A stretch of 57,050 nucleotides of DNA from Flavobacteriaceae bacterium (GTDB lineage: Bacteria > Bacteroidota > Bacteroidia > Flavobacteriales > Flavobacteriaceae), in NCBI GenBank assembly GCA_947371275.1, contig CANBOV010000005.1, positions 1-57,050 of the forward strand, given 5' to 3'. The position numbers and the translations under genes are program-made. The notes under the pieces are model-generated. The model was not told the DNA's origin and searched no databases. It worked only from the letters and a program-made list of their open reading frames with translations. How positions within the stretch are numbered: the stretch's first letter is position 1; every line of letters starts with the position of its first letter. Below, piece after piece: positions 45,683 to 54,700 of this stretch.

Positions 45683-46204
45683 ATGGACAACACAGATTCT
45701 AAGGGTATTTGTGAAGAATTAGTTTTTTCCAATTTTTTTAAAGCCAATGTAAAATCATTGCGAAATTATTTATACTATAAATTCGGTAATGAAGAAAAAG
45801 CAAATGATGTTACACAAGAATCGTTTATAAAACTTTGGGAAAACTGCAAAAATGTCCCAATAGAAAAAGCCAAATCCTTCATTTATACAATTGCCAACAA
45901 TGCCTCTTTAAACGAAATAGCACATCAAAAAGTAGTGCTTAAATATGCGCAAAATAATACAGGTAATGATCGAACAAATCTAAACCCTGAATTTTTGATC
46001 GAAGAAGAACAATTTAAAGATAAACTTGAAAAAGCAATTGCCAATCTTACCGAAGGACAACGAACTGCTTTTCTATTACACCGCATTGAAGGTAAAAAAT
46101 ACCACGAAATTGCAATCATCTTAAACATCAGTGTTAAAGCCGTTGAGAAAAGAATTCACGGCGCATTACTTTCGCTTCGAGCAGAAATTGAACAATTTAA
46201 GTAG
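45683..46204 (+). CDS. ECF RNA polymerase sigma factor (FecI-like)
   Basis: 173 residues. Sigma region 2 (NVKSLRNYLYYKFGNEEKANDVTQESFIKLWEN) and region 4 (LTEGQRTAFLLHRIEGKKYHEIAIILNISVKAVEKRI) with a clear helix-turn-helix. Followed by a FecR gene and an STN-type TonB receptor, so it is the regulator of a transport operon: the receptor signals by its STN domain to FecR, which frees the sigma factor. Confidence 0.93.
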   Translation: MDNTDSKGICEELVFSNFFKANVKSLRNYLYYKFGNEEKANDVTQESFIKLWENCKNVPIEKAKSFIYTIANNASLNEIAHQKVVLKYAQNNTGNDRTNLNPEFLIEEEQFKDKLEKAIANLTEGQRTAFLLHRIEGKKYHEIAIILNISVKAVEKRIHGALLSLRAEIEQFK

Positions 46205-46237
46205 GGTATTTTAATCAAGAACTGTTTAACCATTACA

Positions 46238-47146
46238 ATGAAAACAATGGACGAAAAATACGAATTAGCAAAATGGCTTGCAGGCGAAATGACTGAACAG
46301 GAATTAACAGCCTTTCAGAACGAACCTGGGTATGCAACATACACTAAAATCAAAGAGTACTCAAGCCAATTGAATGCTCCCGATTTTGATGCAGATTTGT
46401 TATATCAAAAAACCATTACGCACCAAAAAAAGCAGACAAAAGTACTACCACTATACCAATCCAAATGGATGAAGGTCGCTGCTATATTTTTAGTTTTCCT
46501 AGGATTAACTTTTGCTATCCGCACTACTATAAGTTCAACTGAGATAGCTTCTAACGGATCCAAAACACATTTTTTACTACCTGACAATTCGCAAATTGTT
46601 TTAAACAGCGGCTCAGAAATTAATTATAAAAAATGGAATTGGGATAATAACCGAAAATTAGAATTAAAAGGAGAAGCTTACTTCAAAGTAGCTCATGGAA
46701 AGAAATTTGAAGTAAATACGCCATTAGGAACGGTTTCCGTTCTTGGAACTCAATTTAATGTAAAAGTTAGAAAAAATCGCTTTGATGTAATTTGTTATCA
46801 AGGCCGCGTGAAAGTAGTTCATAACAATACTACTGTAATAATAACCAAAGGAAACTCTGTTACTTTTAATGCCAATTCATTTGAAAAAGGAACGGTAAAT
46901 AGTACCAAACCTGAATGGACATGCAACCAAATGAGTTTCAAAAAAGAAAACATACAAAATATTTTAGACGAAATCAAAAGAGTTTATAACTGTGAAATCG
47001 TTCTAAATTCTAGTAAAAACAACCAGCTTTTCTCAGGAACCTTGCCTTCTGACGATTTAAAAACCGCTTTAGAAATAGTTTCCGCTACTTATCATTTAAA
47101 AATCTCTAAATTTGACACCAAGAAAATTGTTCTAGAGGATTTTTAA
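46238..47146 (+). CDS. FecR-family anti-sigma factor
   Basis: 302 residues. A short cytoplasmic N-terminal part (YELAKWLAGEMTEQELTAFQ), one membrane helix (about 82-99, WMKVAAIFLVFLGLTFAI), a periplasmic FecR domain (LPDNSQIVLNSGSEINY, LKGEAYFKVAHGKKFEVNTPLGTVSVLGTQF) and the DUF4974 end (NILDEIKRVYNCEIVL). ATG 46247 is an alternative start. The final TAA overlaps the receptor ATG (TAATG), giving translational coupling. Confidence 0.93.
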   Translation: MKTMDEKYELAKWLAGEMTEQELTAFQNEPGYATYTKIKEYSSQLNAPDFDADLLYQKTITHQKKQTKVLPLYQSKWMKVAAIFLVFLGLTFAIRTTISSTEIASNGSKTHFLLPDNSQIVLNSGSEINYKKWNWDNNRKLELKGEAYFKVAHGKKFEVNTPLGTVSVLGTQFNVKVRKNRFDVICYQGRVKVVHNNTTVIITKGNSVTFNANSFEKGTVNSTKPEWTCNQMSFKKENIQNILDEIKRVYNCEIVLNSSKNNQLFSGTLPSDDLKTALEIVSATYHLKISKFDTKKIVLEDF

Positions 47147-49668
47147 TGGTGAAACCAAATAAGTTAATTTTTTCTATCCTTTTACTACTATCCCTGTTGA
47201 CTGCCAAAGCGCAACAAGGTTGGAATTCTATTGGACTTAAGTCCATACTCGAACAAATAAGTGCAAAAAACAAAATAAAATTCAATTACATAGATGAGGA
47301 AATTATACTATTTAATATAATACCTCCTATTGAAAAATTACCCTTAGCACAGAAAATTCTTTACATAGAAGCTAAAACCGGTTTGGTATTTAAGAAGATA
47401 AACAAAAATTACTACTCCATTTACAATAATAGAAAATTAGACAAACCGCTTTGTGGTTACCTATTCGATGAGAATACCAATTTACCTATAGAAAATGCTA
47501 CCATTGCGGTAATAGGCACTAAAAACATAGTGCTTTCGAATCAAAAAGGATATTTCGAATTACCAATTACTTCGTCAAATGATATTGAATTTAGTCATAT
47601 TAATTATGATAAAATGACGATCAACCCAATGGAATTATACACCGCTACCTGCCCTAATTTTAAACTAATCCCTTTTGTGCAAAAATTAGACGAAGTAGTC
47701 ACTCAAAGGTATTTAACCACCGGTATTTCCAAAAAAAATGATGGTAGCCTTGAAATAAAACCAACAAAATTTGGAATATTACCCGGACTGATTGAACCCG
47801 ATGTGCTACAAGCCATGCAACAGGTCCCCGGAATTAATTCAATTGATGAAACGGTATCTAACATCAATGTAAGAGGAGGCACTCATGACCAAAATCTTTT
47901 CCTTTGGAACGGAATTCGAATGTTTCAAACGGGCCATTTCTTTGGTTTAATATCAGCATTTAACCCCTCTTTAGCACAAACGATTTCAATTACCAAAAAT
48001 GGAACCTCGGCCTTCTATGACGAAGGGGTCTCCAGTTTAATCGCCATCTCATCACACACTAAAACCATTGAGAAAAGTTCCAATAGCATTAGCTCCAATC
48101 TCATAAGCGCAGAATTCTTTTCAAAAATAAAGCTTTCAGAAAAAGCCGCTATTACACTTTCAGGAAGACGCTCACTAACGGATTTTTTCCCATCTCCTAC
48201 GTATAAAATCTACCGGGATAAAGTTTTTCAAAATACCGTTATAACCAATGTAAACAACAATCAAACAATAAAGGTAACTACAAACGAGAAATTCTATTTC
48301 TATGATTTCACTACGCAATACCAACAAAAAATTGGCACTAAAAGTGAAGTAACAATGGATGCCATTGTAATCAAAAATTCGTTGTTTATCAATCAATCAA
48401 TAAATAATACCAGTAAAAATAGCACCTTAAGTCAACAAAATTTCGGCGGAACATTCAATTGGAAAACGAATTGGAATACGACTAATTATAGCCAATTTCA
48501 AGGATACGCATCAAGCTATGGCTTGACAGCAAAAAACGAAGTAATTCAAAGCAACCAAATTTTAAACCAAGAAAACAAAGTAGTTGATTTTGGCTTTCAA
48601 CTCAAAAATTCACAGCTGCTTTCCAAAACGTTTACCTTAAACAATGGATTTCAATTCGACAATAGCGCCGTCACTAATTTTGATGCCATCAATACACCTT
48701 CTTTCTCCCGAAACATTGTAGAGGTTTTAAAAACCTACGCACTAATCACAGAAGGAATATACGAATCTATTGACCAAAAAACCACCGTTAAAGTGGGTAT
48801 TCGAGCCAATTATTTCGATAAATTTAAAACTACTCTAATAGAACCCCGACTCCAATTCAACCAAGCCTTAAGCAGGACAATACGCCTCGAAATATTAGGC
48901 GAACAAAAAAGCCAAACTTTATCACAAGTGATCGACCTCCAACAAGATTTCCTCGGAATAGAAAAACGCAGATGGACTTTAGCTAACAACAATACCATTC
49001 CGATTCAAAAAAGTAATCAAGTTTCTTTAGGTCTCTATTTTAAAAACAACAACTGGCTCCTTTCAATCGATAATTTCTACAAAAAAATAACGGGAATTAC
49101 CTCAAGTAGCCAAGGATTTCAAAACCAATTGGAATTTGTTAAATCTACTGGAAATTACGGTGTTTTAGGAACCGAACTTTTAGTGCAGAAAAATTTTGGA
49201 AAATTCTACACTTGGATGAGTTATAGTTATAATGAAAACAAGTACCAATTCAATACACTATCCCCTTCAGAATTCATTAACAACTACGAATTAAAACATT
49301 GTGTTTCGTGGGCCGGGATTTATGAGTGGAATTCGCTAAAATTTGCATTAGGTTGTAAATGGCATACTGGAAAACCAATTACAACTCCTCAATCAACCAT
49401 AATAAATACCAACAATACAATAGTGTATAATACGCCAAACAATAGCGTTCTACCTGACTTTTTCCAATTTAATTTTTCAGCATCAAAAAATTGGAATCTT
49501 TCAAAAAATACTACTTTACAAACAAACATTGCTGTTTTAAACATTCTAAATACTAAAAACAGTATTAATAAATTTTACCGAGTAAATACTACCAATAACT
49601 CCATAGAAAGTGTCTCCACTTATGCCCTAGGACGTACTCCAAATTTAAATGTAAAACTGAGTTTTTAG
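47146..49668 (+). CDS. TonB-dependent receptor with signalling (STN) domain
   Basis: 840 residues. Signal peptide 1-22, STN/secretin-like domain about 25-100 (LKSILEQISAKNKIKFNYID) that contacts FecR, a carboxypeptidase-like domain (LFDENTNLPIENATIAVIG), plug (NVRGGTHDQNLFLWNGIRMFQ) and an outer-membrane barrel ending LNVKLSF. FecA-like in regulation. No SusD or DUF4249 partner follows. Ligand unknown: iron complexes and other small molecules are both possible. Confidence 0.93.
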   Translation: MVKPNKLIFSILLLLSLLTAKAQQGWNSIGLKSILEQISAKNKIKFNYIDEEIILFNIIPPIEKLPLAQKILYIEAKTGLVFKKINKNYYSIYNNRKLDKPLCGYLFDENTNLPIENATIAVIGTKNIVLSNQKGYFELPITSSNDIEFSHINYDKMTINPMELYTATCPNFKLIPFVQKLDEVVTQRYLTTGISKKNDGSLEIKPTKFGILPGLIEPDVLQAMQQVPGINSIDETVSNINVRGGTHDQNLFLWNGIRMFQTGHFFGLISAFNPSLAQTISITKNGTSAFYDEGVSSLIAISSHTKTIEKSSNSISSNLISAEFFSKIKLSEKAAITLSGRRSLTDFFPSPTYKIYRDKVFQNTVITNVNNNQTIKVTTNEKFYFYDFTTQYQQKIGTKSEVTMDAIVIKNSLFINQSINNTSKNSTLSQQNFGGTFNWKTNWNTTNYSQFQGYASSYGLTAKNEVIQSNQILNQENKVVDFGFQLKNSQLLSKTFTLNNGFQFDNSAVTNFDAINTPSFSRNIVEVLKTYALITEGIYESIDQKTTVKVGIRANYFDKFKTTLIEPRLQFNQALSRTIRLEILGEQKSQTLSQVIDLQQDFLGIEKRRWTLANNNTIPIQKSNQVSLGLYFKNNNWLLSIDNFYKKITGITSSSQGFQNQLEFVKSTGNYGVLGTELLVQKNFGKFYTWMSYSYNENKYQFNTLSPSEFINNYELKHCVSWAGIYEWNSLKFALGCKWHTGKPITTPQSTIINTNNTIVYNTPNNSVLPDFFQFNFSASKNWNLSKNTTLQTNIAVLNILNTKNSINKFYRVNTTNNSIESVSTYALGRTPNLNVKLSF

Positions 49669-49670
49669 CA

Positions 49671-49706
49671 AAAAAAAAGAGTTGCATAAAACAACCCTCT
49701 TTTTTT
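49671..49706. terminator. Imperfect hairpin between the receptor gene and argS
   Basis: AAAAAAAGAG and CTCTTTTTTT pair around a TTG/CAA inner stem with two unpaired C. It serves two converging genes. Confidence 0.6.
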
Positions 49707-49717
49707 AACTTACCTTC

Positions 49718-51496
49718 TTACATTCTATCTGGTACTTCTATTCCCAACAATTTAAATGCGGTTTGTATTGTTTCCGCCACTTTCTTTGACAGTTGTACTC
49801 TAAATATTTTCTTAGTCAAGTCTTCTTCTCCTAAGATAGAAACCGTCTGGTAAAAAGAATTATATTCTTTAACCAAATCATAAGTGTAATTTGCTATCAA
49901 TGCCGGACTATGATGATGTGCCGCATTTTGAATTACTTCGGGATAAAGTTCTACTTGCTTTAGCAATTCTTTTTCCTTCTCATGCAACGCAATTGCAGAA
50001 ACAACACTATTCAAATCAAAATCCGCTTTCCGTATTATAGATTGAATCCTAGCATACGTATATTGTATAAATGGCCCTGTATTACCCGCAAAATCAACAG
50101 ACTCTTCTGGATTAAACATAATTTGTTTTTTGGGATCTACCTTTAATATATAATACTTCAATGCGCCTAGCCCAATCGTTTTAAATAACGTTTCCTTTTC
50201 TTCTGAATTAAAACCTTCCAACTTTCCTAAATCGGTTGCTATAGCTCTTGCAGTAGCCGTCATTTCTTTCATCAAATCATCCGCATCAACTACAGTCCCT
50301 TCACGAGATTTCATTTTTCCAGAGGGCAACTCCACCATTCCATACGATAAATGAAATAAATGCGCAGCCCATTCAAATCCGAGCTTTTTTAAAATCAAAA
50401 ACAATACTTTAAAATGATAATCTTGCTCATTACCAACAGTATAAACCATACCTCCTACATCAGAATAATCTTTGACACGCTGTATCGCTGTTCCAATATC
50501 CTGCGTCATATATACCGCAGTACCATCCGAACGTAAAACAATTTTTCGGTCCAAGCCATCCTCTGTCAAATCAATCCATACAGAACCATCCGGATCCTTT
50601 TCAAAAACTCCTTTTTCTAAGCCTAACTGAACTACTTCCTTACCCAACAAATAAGTGTTGCTTTCATAGTAATAGCTATCAAAATCCACACCCAAATTTT
50701 TATAGGTTTCCGCAAATCCATCATAAACCCATTGGTTCATTTTTTTCCATAAGGCCATAACTTCTGGCTTGCCCGCTTCCCAATCCAATAGCATTTGTTG
50801 TGCTTCTATAATAATCGGAGCTTGCTTTTTAGCTTCCTCCTCCGTTTTACCTTCTGCTACTAAGGCACTGATTTGTTTTTTATATTCTTGGTCAAACTTT
50901 ACATAATAATTTCCAACCAGTTTATCACCTTTCAACCCACTAGTTTCTGGAGTTTGTCCTTCACCAAAGCGCTGCCAAGCTAACATTGATTTACAAATAT
51001 GGATCCCCCTGTCATTAATGATCTGTGTTTTATACACTTTCGTTCCAGAGGCTTTAATTATTTCAGCAACCGAATAACCCAAAAGATTGTTTCGAACGTG
51101 CCCTAAGTGTAAAGGTTTATTAGTATTAGGCGAAGAATATTCTACCATTACAGCGCTTTCGTTTTCAGACGTTGTAACAAAACCATAAAAGGCATCCTCT
51201 TTAATCTCATTAAAAAAATTAATATAGTAAGTGTCATCAACTACTATATTTAAAAATCCTGAAACCACATTGTAGCCTTTTACCTCTGCAACTTGGTCTA
51301 CCAAATAATCCCCAATGCGCGTTCCAATATCCATAGGATTCCCTTTTAACACTTTCAATAAAGGGAAAATAACCATAGTAATATCGCCTTCAAATTCCTT
51401 TCTAGTCATCTGAAATTCAACTTTTTCTACAGAAACCGAAAACAGTTCCTGAATGGCAATTTGTATTTGTTTTGTTAAAATATAGGTAAGCTTCAT
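49718..51496 (-). CDS. argS: Arginyl-tRNA synthetase
   Basis: 592 residues. Class I enzyme with the HIGH motif as HLGH (PNTNKPLHLGHVRNN), the GMVELPSGKMKSREGTVV strip in place of the KMSKS loop, and an anticodon-binding DALR domain with the C-terminal Met (…GIEVPDRM). I start at ATG 51496 (MKLTYILTKQ); ATG 51517 would add seven unrelated residues. Confidence 0.97.
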   Translation of the reverse strand: MKLTYILTKQIQIAIQELFSVSVEKVEFQMTRKEFEGDITMVIFPLLKVLKGNPMDIGTRIGDYLVDQVAEVKGYNVVSGFLNIVVDDTYYINFFNEIKEDAFYGFVTTSENESAVMVEYSSPNTNKPLHLGHVRNNLLGYSVAEIIKASGTKVYKTQIINDRGIHICKSMLAWQRFGEGQTPETSGLKGDKLVGNYYVKFDQEYKKQISALVAEGKTEEEAKKQAPIIIEAQQMLLDWEAGKPEVMALWKKMNQWVYDGFAETYKNLGVDFDSYYYESNTYLLGKEVVQLGLEKGVFEKDPDGSVWIDLTEDGLDRKIVLRSDGTAVYMTQDIGTAIQRVKDYSDVGGMVYTVGNEQDYHFKVLFLILKKLGFEWAAHLFHLSYGMVELPSGKMKSREGTVVDADDLMKEMTATARAIATDLGKLEGFNSEEKETLFKTIGLGALKYYILKVDPKKQIMFNPEESVDFAGNTGPFIQYTYARIQSIIRKADFDLNSVVSAIALHEKEKELLKQVELYPEVIQNAAHHHSPALIANYTYDLVKEYNSFYQTVSILGEEDLTKKIFRVQLSKKVAETIQTAFKLLGIEVPDRM

Positions 51497-51514
51497 AGTA
51501 CTTCTTTTGGTGGG

Positions 51515-51522
51515 CAAAGATA
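51515..51522 (-). promoter_or_regulatory. Putative -7 element of argS
   Basis: On the minus strand TATCTTTG fits TAnnTTTG, 18 bp before the chosen ATG. Confidence 0.4.
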
Positions 51523-51703
51523 ATCATTAGAATATAATTTTTAAGGATACTAAAACGATTAAAAATTAAAATTCCTACTCAATAAAAACATATATTTTGT
51601 AAGTATTTTGTAGTAAATTTTAATTTTTTAATGTCGTTCATCGATTTTATTTGCATTTAAACGGTTAAATAATCAATATTTGTATAGTCAAAATCCCCAA
51701 ATC

Positions 51704-54700
51704 ATGAAAAAGTTATTACTATTAATCATTCTAATGTTTTCCACTATAGGTTTTGCCCAACCTATATCGGTGAACACTACGAGCCACACTGTGCCAGAAT
51801 TGGTAAACAATGTGTTAATCAATTCACCTTGTGCTTCCGCAACAAACATCACCTGGAGCACAGGTACTAATTTCGGCTCTACCAACGGTATTGGTTTCTT
51901 TCAAAACTCCAACCCCAATTTCCCAATTAACAGTGGAGTAGTGTTAACTACCGGTAATGCCTTAAATGCCTCCGGACCAAACACCTCTCTTCTTAATGAT
52001 GGTGCTCAAAATTGGCCCGGTGACATCAGCTTAGAAGCTACTTTAGCTGCGGCAGGTATTCCTATGGTATCCAAAAATGCAACAACGCTAGAATTTGACT
52101 TTACGCCAATTTCTCCCAACTTCAGTTTCGACTTTATTTTCGCTTCTGAAGAATATGGAAATTTCCAATGCCACTTTTCTGATGCGTTTGCATTCTTATT
52201 AACCAATATGAATACAGGAACAACAACCAACCTAGCCGTGGTTCCAAATACAAATACGCCAATCTCTGTAGTAACCATCAGAGATTTTCTATACAATTCA
52301 TCTTGCCCCTCTGCCAACGCTCAATATTTTGGAAGTTTTAATGGGGGATCTGCAGCGGCTACCTCTGCAACCAATTATAATGGTCAAACTACAGTAATGA
52401 CCGCAGCCACTGTGTTAACCCCAAATGTCCCTTACCATATTAAATTAGTAATAGCAGATAGAGTAGACCCACAATCAGATTCTGCAATTTTCCTTTCAGC
52501 CGATAGTTTTAATATTGGTCAGGATGTCCTTGGTTTAGATCTATTAGTAGCTAATAATACCGCCATTTGTTTCGGACAAACGCATACACTAACTACCGGA
52601 CTAAACCCTGCCGATTATACTTTTGTATGGAAAAAAGACAATGTAGTAATCCCTAATGAAACAGGCGCAACCCTTACCGTTACCCAACCAGGTACTTACA
52701 GTGTAACCTATTCTCAATTAGTTAATTTTTGCCAACCCATAACCGATACTATAACGGTCGAATACTATCCTGAAATAAACTGCCCAAATCCAACAAATAT
52801 TTACAGATGTCTTAGTGATAGTACTACCTATGACTTTAATTTAGAATTAAATACCCCAATTGTAAAAGAAGGGATTAATCCAAACGCTACAGTATCGTAT
52901 TATCTAACAGAAGCCGATGCTAATAATCATGTAAACCAATTGCCTTCCGTATACAATAGTACCAGTGGACAAACAATTTATGTTAGAATTGATCTACCAA
53001 GCACCGGTTGTTATACCGTGAAATCATTCCAATTATTAACCTCTACTGGACCTATTGCAAACCAACCAGCAGACATAACAAAATGTGCGCGCTCACAATA
53101 TTTCAACAACGCTTATTTTAATTTGGGTGGTCAAAATGCATCCATATTAAACGGGCAATCTCCCGCAATGAATATCATTACTTATTATACTTCGGTTAAT
53201 GATGCAGCTATGGCAGTAAACCCGGTAACCAACACCACAAACGCACTTTATTCAAGCATGACGATCTACGTACGAGTTGAAAATGTAAGTGACCATGATT
53301 GTTACAGTATTACAAGTTTTAATTTAATTGTAATTCCAGCACCCCCTGTTGACGATTTAGATAATGTAATTGTATGTTCAAGTTATATTTTACCTCCATT
53401 GACAAATGGTAACTATTTTACCGCTCCCAATGGAAATGGTATCCCCTTATTTGCTGGAAGTGAAATTATACAAACACAAACCGTCTATATTTTTAACCAA
53501 CCGGATGGCCCTGGAACTTGTGGCTCAAACAGCTCTTTTCAAGTAAAAATTATTGACCCTAATACGATTTCTCCTCAAGATGTTACACGTTGTGGAAGCT
53601 ATACGTTACCAAATACTACCTATGGTTCCTATTTTACGCAACCGGGCGGACAAGGAACTCATATCCCTGCAGGCACCGTTATTACGGCTACGCAAGCGGT
53701 ATATTTTTTCTTCCAAACGGATGTAGAGCCATTCTGTACTATTGATACGGTAAGCACCGTGACCATCCTTCCATTAGTGGATGTTGGTTCAAGACCGGAT
53801 GTATTTGAATGCACATCCTATACGCTTTCTCCATTATCTATCGGTAATTATTACACCGGTCCTAATGGAAGTGGAACGATGTTAAATGCTGGTGATGTTA
53901 TTACTACCAGTCAAACATTATATGTATACGCTTCTTCTGAAACCAGCACAACGTGCAGCGATGAAGATAGCTTCGAAGTAGTTATCGGTATGCCGCAACC
54001 GGCCAACGTGAATCAATGTAATGGTTATACCTTACCTGCTTTACCTATTGGAAATTACTATACTGGACCTGCAGGAACAGGTGCTATAATACCTGCTGGA
54101 ACGGTAATAAATCAATCGGCTACTGTTTACATCTATGCTCAAACGACTAGTGGTAGTGCCAACTGTACAGACAACTTGCACTTTACACTTACCATAGCCC
54201 AACCCGAAGTGGACACCTTAAGCGACGTAACAGTGTGCCAAAGTTATACACTACCAGCATTAATCCACGGTAATTACAACACCGAAAGTGATGGTACAGG
54301 TTCTGTACTTAGTCCCGGAGATGCAATAACCTCTAGCCAAACCATCTATATAATAAGTGGTCTAAATACTTCTTGTTATAATCAATCTAGCTTTACCGTA
54401 ACGATTAGTACGCCTCCAACCATCGATTCTCGATCTGATATCGATATTTGTGACCAATATGTATTAACGCAATTAACCAATGGTAACTATTACACTGGAC
54501 CAAATGGTACAGGTGCTATGTTACCAGCTGGAACCGTAATTACAACTTCTCAAAAAATTTACATTTATGCGGTTTCTAATTCTATTCCAGCTTGTAGCAT
54601 CGAAAATAGCTTCCAAATAAATGTGTTCTCTGCCAATGCAGAAGCTCCTGCCAATGTAGTAGCTTGTGATAGCTATACGCTTCCAATGCTTTCTGAAGGT

